Positions 58,119-64,000 of a stretch of 64,000 nucleotides of DNA are shown here, piece by piece. The stretch's first letter is position 1. The number at the start of each line of letters is the position of its first letter. The DNA comes from Vitrella brassicaformis. Its lineage: Eukaryota > Sar > Vitrellaceae. A model generated the notes under the pieces. It was given only the letters and a program-made list of their open reading frames with translations, searched no databases and was not told the DNA's origin. Position numbers and translations under genes: made by a program. The stretch covers positions 132,717 through 196,716 of the forward strand of contig CDMY01001019.1 in NCBI GenBank assembly GCA_001179505.1, given 5' to 3'.

Positions 58119-59545
58119 GCCACAGAACGACAGACAGACAGACAGACAGACGGATATGACTGACACAGAGGGAGGAGAGACGTGAGTGACGGATTGAGGG
58201 CTGACTTGATGGATGGATGAATGGATGCAGTAACTGCAATAAAACGATGACATGACTTGATCGTGTTTTCAATCGCATCCAGTCTTACTTGTGGCGTCAT
58301 TCAACGTGCATACCGAATTACTTCGCCTGGCTGGCTGGCTGGCTGAGTCATCCATGTGTGTGGTTTGAGGGTGTGTGGACCGTTCGTTCCTTGTCGGCTA
58401 ACACTCTCACGTGGCCACTTAAGTGACTGGAAGCATTTCACATGAGACACGCACAACGACTGAATGGGTATATTGTCGGTTGTCTCTCCCTCTCTCTCTG
58501 TGTGTCTGCGTGTGTGTGTACACGTGGGTGTTTGTATAATGCGAAGGTGAGGCCCGAAGGGCCGAGCCGAGCACGGTGAGTACACATGCCTTATCCCCTC
58601 TCCCTCATGAACGGATGGATGCATGGCTATAAGCCTCACCAACCTAGCAGGGGTCTTGATGCACGTCTGCACATACACGCAACACACAGACACACACACA
58701 CAGAAAAAGAGAGAGAGAGAGAGAGAGAGACATACAGGAAAACACATGAGGAGATGAGACGGGCAATGGGTGGACACGTGTGGTGCGGTCTAATGGATGC
58801 GTACTTTGCCTACTTTGCCCTCAAGCGTGTAGCCGTGGGGACACATGTATTGCGGAGGGACAGTGACGCGGGACGACACGGGCTAAAGGGACACGTAGAG
58901 ACCACACGTAGAGACCACACACACAATGATCAAGTGATCCATTGATTGCTATTCTGTTTCCTCCCCGTCTTTGTCTCTGTCTGCAATACAGACCTTTCTG
59001 CATTTAAATGGGAGCCGTACTTCCGTTTCGCGTACATGTCTGCATGACATACAGGCACACACATGAGCTACAGACAATGTCCATCCATCCATTCGTGTGT
59101 GTGGTGTGGCCTAGCGTACGCATTGCCAGCCGTCCTGCGGGGTTGTAGCGTTTGGAGCACCTGGCCTGCAGGTGTGCTTGCGATCTTGATGCACTCCCCT
59201 TCACCAGGTATACCTGGTTTGTCCCAATTTCTCGGGTACTACCCCTGCAGACACGAAAGAGAGAAGGGAACGTATGCGTTTGCATGCGTGTGCATGTGTG
59301 TGACCAGCCGCGACCACTGGGCAGTAGGATAAGACACCGAATTTGCTCCCGGTGGATTCGGTGTAGGCCTACTTAGAAACTTTCCCCCCATTCCCGCCAC
59401 TGATATGTATACCCGGACTCACAGTACGGGATGGCGGGCATCGTGTGGGGCATGTAGTGCCCCATGGGCAGTGCACCTCATTGTCGTTTTCCTCATCGCC
59501 ATAAAGGAGAGGATGACACAGCACAGCACAACAGACATTCATCAG
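58119..59545. other. Intergenic region
   Basis: About 1.4 kb with GA, CA and GACA tracts and a small duplication (cgtagagaccaca twice near 58890-58920). There is a small hairpin at 59334-59364. No recognisable gene. Confidence 0.45.
59334..59364. repeat. Short inverted repeat, 9-bp arms
   Basis: acaccgaat (59334-59342) and attcggtgt (59356-59364) are exact reverse complements with a 13-nt loop. The location is intergenic and the function is unknown. Confidence 0.75.
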
Positions 59546-60102
59546 CTATGTGCGTGACGCGTGTGTCTGGTGTGGGGCGTGTGCGTGGGGTGGGGGGGTG
59601 CGGCGCGCCTGCCAGTGGCTCGCTACATTGGAGCCAGTAGTCTTGGCCTTTGTCTCCATCTTCATCGGCGCCATCTGTGGTATGTTATGCAAAGTTGCAT
59701 TCTCCCCAGCTGGGGCCATGGGGGCCATAGTCATCGCGGTGGGCGCTGGTGTATAGGTGGTGCTCTCCCGGCGGAGGATGTCACGCTGGCAAACGACGAC
59801 AGTACCTGCTGCAATGAAAGGTAGCGCACACAACACCACAGAGAAATCAGATGAGTTTTGTGTGTCGGGAGCGCCTGCACTGACCTGATCCTTCTTATCT
59901 TCGTGTGTTCTCACGACGGCGTCCCGCGATATGCCTTCGGGCGCAGCTTGCACAAGCACGACACACCACAGCGAGACGGATGGATGGATGGATGGGCAGA
60001 TCTACGGCAGATCTATCCCCGGCCCCCACACCCCCACACACGTACCTGTGCGAGTGTGGCCTGAAGGCCCAGGAGGGCGATGAGCACGACGCTGGAGATC
60101 AT
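59546..60102 (-). CDS. Possible small secreted protein, tentative
   Basis: A minus-strand ATG at 60102 opens MISSVVLIALLGLQATLAQ, a good signal peptide, ending at a GTACGT donor. Further minus-strand stretches (AAPEGISRDAVVRTHEDKKD near 59900-59960 and GTVVVCQRDILRRESTTYT near 59750-59815, then a Met/Pro/Ala-rich tail) could follow. However, I could not make all splice phases agree. The plus strand of the same region reads hydrophobic (PVVLAFVSIFIGAICGMLC), which is an alternative explanation. Confidence 0.3.
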
Positions 60103-60603
60103 ACTCGCAACGTAACCGGGCTTTTCACGGAGACCCGCAAAGTCATAATACTGTGGTCAGTTTTTCACGTAGAGGGCCAGTTTTCCACTCGGGGCTTCAG
60201 TTCCGTTGCAGAGCGCCGGCCTTCCGTTCACTTCCTGCGAGCTTAGCCCCTCCCCCCCGTTTTGGGCTGGTTTTGGGTTTGGGGAGTTCCTAACCAGTGT
60301 TGAAAGTAGCGGGGTCAAGGGTCAAAATCAGGGGTCAAAAAAGTGGGGGGAGGCCAAAATTTCACGACCCCCCAAAAGCACCAGCTGGGGGAGGTAAGAC
60401 CGCTCCCCACCAGCTGGGGGAGCGTCCGATCGCTCCTTCAAAATCATGAAAATGCCCTCCTGGAAAGCTGAGACTTGACATGCTGATACTAAGCCACACG
60501 ACGGGTCTCCCAGATCTCTTTTTCCAGGGGAAACCTCGTGGGATGCATCGAAAGCTCGCCTTCAAGCTCGCAAGCGAAACGGGCGAGAGAGGGCAAAGCC
60601 GCC

Positions 60604-60682
60604 GCATGACGACCATCTGGCTGTGTGCGTAGCTGGTGTCGCTTGCATGGGATCTCTACGTGCATCAGGTGTGCCGTCACAC
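60604..60682. repeat. About 80-bp direct repeat, copy 1
   Basis: It matches 61056-61136 with about six differences. The shared core is gctggtgtcgcttgcatg, and both copies continue through gatctctacgtgc to a caggtgtgccgtca end. Both lie within the candidate element. Confidence 0.85.
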
Positions 60683-61055
60683 ACACACACAGCACCCTCC
60701 CTCACTGTTCTTGTCTGTCTGTCTGTCTGTGGTGGCTGGTCAGTCAGGCGATCGATCTCTGTATACTCGCCATGGTCGAGAAGACACGATTTGTCGCCCG
60801 ACCACCATACGTCAAGCAAAGACAATGGTAGGCGGCCTTAAGAAGGCTTTCATCCATCCCGTGCGTGTGGTGCGTTGTGCGTGCCTGTCTGCTGCAGGTA
60901 ATAAATCCACCCGTGCCCCTCCTCTCCTACCATTACATAAGAATCAGGCGACTTCGGTCGTAACTTCCTGGAGAGAGGAACACCATGAAGGTAGACGGCC
61001 AAATAAACAGGCATCGTGGCCTAATGGCAAACAGAGAGGCATCGTGGCTTCCACA

Positions 61056-61136
61056 TAACGACCATCTGGCTGTATGCGTCGCTGGTGTCGCTTGCATGAG
61101 ATCTCTACGTGCCGCATCAGGTGTGCCGTCACCAAC
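61056..61136. repeat. About 80-bp direct repeat, copy 2
   Basis: Second copy of 60604-60682, about 450 bp downstream in the same orientation. Confidence 0.85.
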
Positions 61137-61318
61137 GACGGTGAGAAAGCCGTGGCCGGCAGTGGTCAGGGTCGCCAGCGCGAATCGACATCAGGTAAGG
61201 TACCACGTGTATACACACGCCACACACACATACACACACACATCTCCCACACAATGACGCCTCTCTCTTGTGTGTCTGCAAAGTTCGGCGACTCCATCGA
61301 CACAAACGACAATAACAC

Positions 61319-61378
61319 GACAAGAAAACCGTCCAATGATGGACTGCGACAAGGAAACCGTCCAACGATGGGCTGCTG
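61319..61378. repeat. 30-bp imperfect tandem repeat
   Basis: Two adjacent units, cgacaagaaaaccgtccaat and cgacaaggaaaccgtccaac, each continuing gatgg(a/g)ctgc. They differ at three positions. Confidence 0.8.
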
Positions 61379-62076
61379 TAGTCACGTCTCTGGGCAAGCT
61401 CCTGAAGAGCTGGGCCAATCGGCTCTCATGCCAATAGGCTCGTCATGAAGAGGGCACGCTCTCCTTTGCGTTGAGGCAAGCTGATCTGCACTTGTATGTT
61501 GATCTGCGCTGTTTGTCTGATCCCCTCGTGATCCGCCCTTCATCCCACTTCATGATTTGTGCTGTGCGTCTTGTCCTTACCTGTGTACCTGTTCGTGTTC
61601 CTACCATGAGACATCCACACACATACACACACACACAGCTACAAAAGGGAGAAGGACATGCATGCAATTGTCTATGTTCTTTTATTCATCGCATGGATGG
61701 TGTGATCGACGTGTTTTCTGGACACATCCGCATTCTCCGTCAAGGGCGCAATCGCCCCAATCACTGGGGGGTCGTGCACCGCGCTCAGTTTGCCTGGGCG
61801 CCTTACTTGTCTCTGTGTAAGCTCGCATTTTGACCCTGTTGACCCCGCAAGCTCGCGGTCAAATACCGGCGATTTCTCGAGCTTACTTTCAACACTGTGA
61901 ATCCTAACTCGGCAGGCCGTGGCATCGCCCCTGCCCTGGAGCCCCAGTTCCGCAGAACACGGTTGGAAACTGTCCCGCAGAGACGCCCCCATCATTCTGC
62001 GATCACTGCTTCAAGATTCATTAAGACGTGTTAGTCGAGGACTGAGCACATCGTCTGCGACGTTTGCTGAGCCGCG

Positions 62077-64000
62077 ATGATGCGTCGTTTCGGCCTCCGT
62101 TTCATCCTGGTGGTCGGCCTGGCCGCCATCGTGACAGCCCAGCGCAGCTGTGGCCTACGTAAGCCAGAGCACCGAACCGACCATCCACCGTAGCAGATCT
62201 GCCCATGCTGGCTGTTTCTTCTGCTCTTTTGTCCATATGGATGGCCGGACGGCTGATGTGTGGTGCACAGAGATGTCGGTTGATGCTCATGAGCTCGGTA
62301 GGTGGCCGGGCACATTCATCCGTCCGTCCATCCATGTACGTTAGTCATTGGTGTATTCCATCCATCCATCCACGGCTGCAGGCGTGTCGGGCACCGGTTC
62401 GTTTCTGTCCCTGGCCCTCGGTTCGATAGCTCACGCCGCAGATATGGCCGCGGCCGCCAACAAGATGAGCGCCATGGCCCACAACATGAGCAGCATGGCG
62501 CTGACGGCCACCGCCAAGACGCATCAGTGAGGGAGAGAGACCAGATATGAGGTTTTCACTCTCTCTGGACACTCTGTCTATGTGTGTGTGCGTCTGGGTG
62601 CGCGTGTGTGTGCCCTTCCGTCTCCCCAATCGCTCAGTACGCTCAAGAGCGTCCATCCGCCTCTGTCCCACCGTGACGCCCTTGCGTTCCGTGCGTTTGG
62701 CTTTGAGCCCCATGAGTCACTCAAGCCAGACGATGCTGGCGCAATTGCCAAGAGTGTCAAAGACAAGCTGACTACCTCGAAGCGCAAGTGCTTCACCGCC
62801 AACTTCACCGCCGGTCACCAATCCCGACTGACTCTCGAGGAATTTGTCTCCTCCATGGCGACTACGCTCGAGAACTTTACGGCCAATACTGAACACCTCG
62901 AGGCGGATGATGCGGAGAATAAGACGGTCACACTGTGTCAGTCGATCTCCGTCGATAAGACAGTCCGGGGGTGCGAGGAGTTTGAAGTCATCCAGGACTT
63001 GCAAGGGCTCAACTTCGGTTAGCGAGTGGAGGAAGGGAGTCAAGGATGCGAGCGAGTGTAACGTGTTCCGTTGTGTTTGATGTATTCAGTCCCGTATTAC
63101 ACAAAGGATGGCGACGCTTCGATCAGGTGGACGAAGAACACGTGCCATATGTGTGTTCTTCTAGAAGAAAGACCCCAAGGTGAAGGGCGAGTTCCCCTAC
63201 AAGTAGGATTGAATACAAAATGCACTGATATGAATGTTCACCCCTGGACCTCTTCCACGACCCAGGCGCCTGGCGCACAAGGAACCAATGACTTGTCCCA
63301 AGCTCGTCGACAAGGAGGGCTGTGGCGATCGCGAGTCCTACCCCGTCGCAGATCCTCCGATGCGCTACCTTCCCGTGACGATCCCTCTTGAAGGCACAGA
63401 TCTGATAAACAAGTTCGACGATAAGGACTCGTTTATGAAAAACATTGTCTTCCAAGGTCAGGGCGATTAGCCAAAGGTCTGCTGATGGAAAACATGCCTG
63501 TATGTTCTGTGTCTCGCATGCGTGTGCGCCTGGATGCGTGCGTGGATGTATGCAGAGGACCCGAAACTACGAGCTATCAGAATAGTCCGCAACCTTGGAG
63601 TCAAAGGCAATCGCTTCAGCATCCTCGGCGTCAAAGTGGCTTCTTCGGTGAAAGGCAAGTTCTTCAACCCCAAAACCAAGGAAATGGAAGAGGAGAAGCC
63701 TGCATACATCGTAAGAAGGAGGAGGAACAGATCGAAGCTATGGATGATCTGTTTCGCAGGTCTTTAAGATGCACGTGCGCGGTTGACAGCGACAAAAGGG
63801 AGAAACGCGGCCACAGGTTTCCCTGTTTTCCTCAGGCACTCCAGGCTGACGTGTGGATCGCTAACACGGAAGAGCTCAAGGAAAATGAGCACTTTGCGCT
63901 CGGGTTCGGGAAGCAGGCAATTACCATGGGTTTAGGAACGGTCCCCACTGCAGACAACATGTACACACCGCAGGCAACACTGCATCCATGCTCTGCATGA
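62077..64000 (+). CDS. Secreted protein, paralogue of the 23.8-kb gene
   Basis: Exon 1 (62077-62158) encodes a signal peptide (MMRRFGLRFILVVGLAAIVT). A 27-nt microexon (62271-62297) adds QMSVDAHEL, matching QVSVAAHEL of the 23779 gene in both sequence and length, and the next intron begins with the same gtaggtggccg. Exon 3 gives an Ala/Met-rich helix (ADMAAAANKMSAMAHNMSSM). A large exon at about 62650-63019 reads SLKPDDAGAIAKSVKDKLTT and CFTANFTAGHQSRLTLEEFV with three N-glycosylation-type sites (NFT, NFT, NKT). Further exons read KKDPKVKGEFPYK, CPKLVDKEGCGDRESYPVAD, and AIRIVRNLGVKGNRFSILGV. The last readable frame ends in a stop at 63998-64000, exactly at the window edge, so the true end is uncertain. 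The function is unknown; it is probably extracellular. Confidence 0.6.

Larger units (their letters stand above)
60285..61907. mobile_element. Candidate element with imperfect terminal inverted repeats
   Basis: The left end has cagtgttgaaagta (60295-60308) followed by gcggggtcaagggtcaaaat. The right end has attttgaccctgttgacccc (from 61827) and tactttcaacactg (61884-61897), the exact inverse of the first motif, with 35 bp inserted between the two motifs. Flanking gagtt/aactc also match. No transposase frame is recognisable inside, so it would be a non-autonomous element. Confidence 0.4.

Noticed and set aside
61010-61060. tRNA-like stretch (gtggcctaatggcaaa)
   Set aside because: There is no matching T-arm (GTTCRA) or acceptor stem around it.

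Overview
The window is a nuclear, intron-rich eukaryotic contig. Genes are cut into many short exons by 50-250 bp introns with GT/AG borders that are often filled with (TG)n, (TGTC)n, (GGAT)n or GGGA-type microsatellites. There are no bacterial operons, CRISPR arrays or tRNAs that I can see. The best lineage guess is an alveolate alga with a secondary plastid, most like a chromerid such as Vitrella brassicaformis. The reasons are a GatB with a signal peptide plus a phenylalanine-type transit peptide, a ciliary CC2D2A-like protein, a Patched/NPC1-like protein, and secreted 'LCW' repeat proteins. This assignment is inference, not a database result. Three runs of exactly 300 N (9628-9927, 25174-25473, 56437-56736) are scaffold gaps.

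Layout. 296-3779 (-): plastid-type GatB. 3931-6206 (+): DUF2431/BMT5-like methyltransferase with C2H2 fingers. 8037-about 9440 (-): divergent kinase-like protein. 9535-13099 (+): repeat protein with a signal peptide, at least five Cys/Trp modules and a GPI-type tail. 14493-22564 (+): CC2D2A-like C2/transglutaminase-fold protein. 23779-25681 (+): secreted protein broken by a gap. 26517-27722 (-): DUF429 protein. 28045-33049 (+): MAPKKK-like kinase. 33826-34460 (-): small, probably mitochondrial protein. 34745-40272 (+): Patched/NPC1-like sterol-sensing-domain protein. 42218-42668 (+): small secreted protein. About 42850-43700 (-): EFCAB11-like EF-hand protein. 43709-46091 (+): ankyrin-repeat gene with two frame breaks. 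About 46631-47119 (-): unknown gene. About 47667-48916 (-): RRM protein. 50005-54062 (+): SET/PHD protein. 55205-58118 (+): multi-pass membrane protein with a duplicated or mis-assembled section. About 59546-60102 (-): possible secreted protein. 62077-64000 (+): paralogue of the 23779 gene.

Genes are mostly arranged head to head, with 150-320 bp between the start codons of divergent neighbours. These spacers are probably bidirectional promoters; one contains a perfect 20-bp palindrome.

The least familiar material is the secreted/surface layer. It comprises the LCW-module protein, built from a repeating three-exon cassette with two GC-AG introns at the same place, and a dispersed family of secreted proteins at 23.8, 42.2 and 62.1 kb; two of these share a 27-nt microexon. 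Several repeats (55.8/56.7 kb, 52.1/56.4 kb, 60.3-61.9 kb, 13.99/16.81 kb) reveal assembly joins or past rearrangements.
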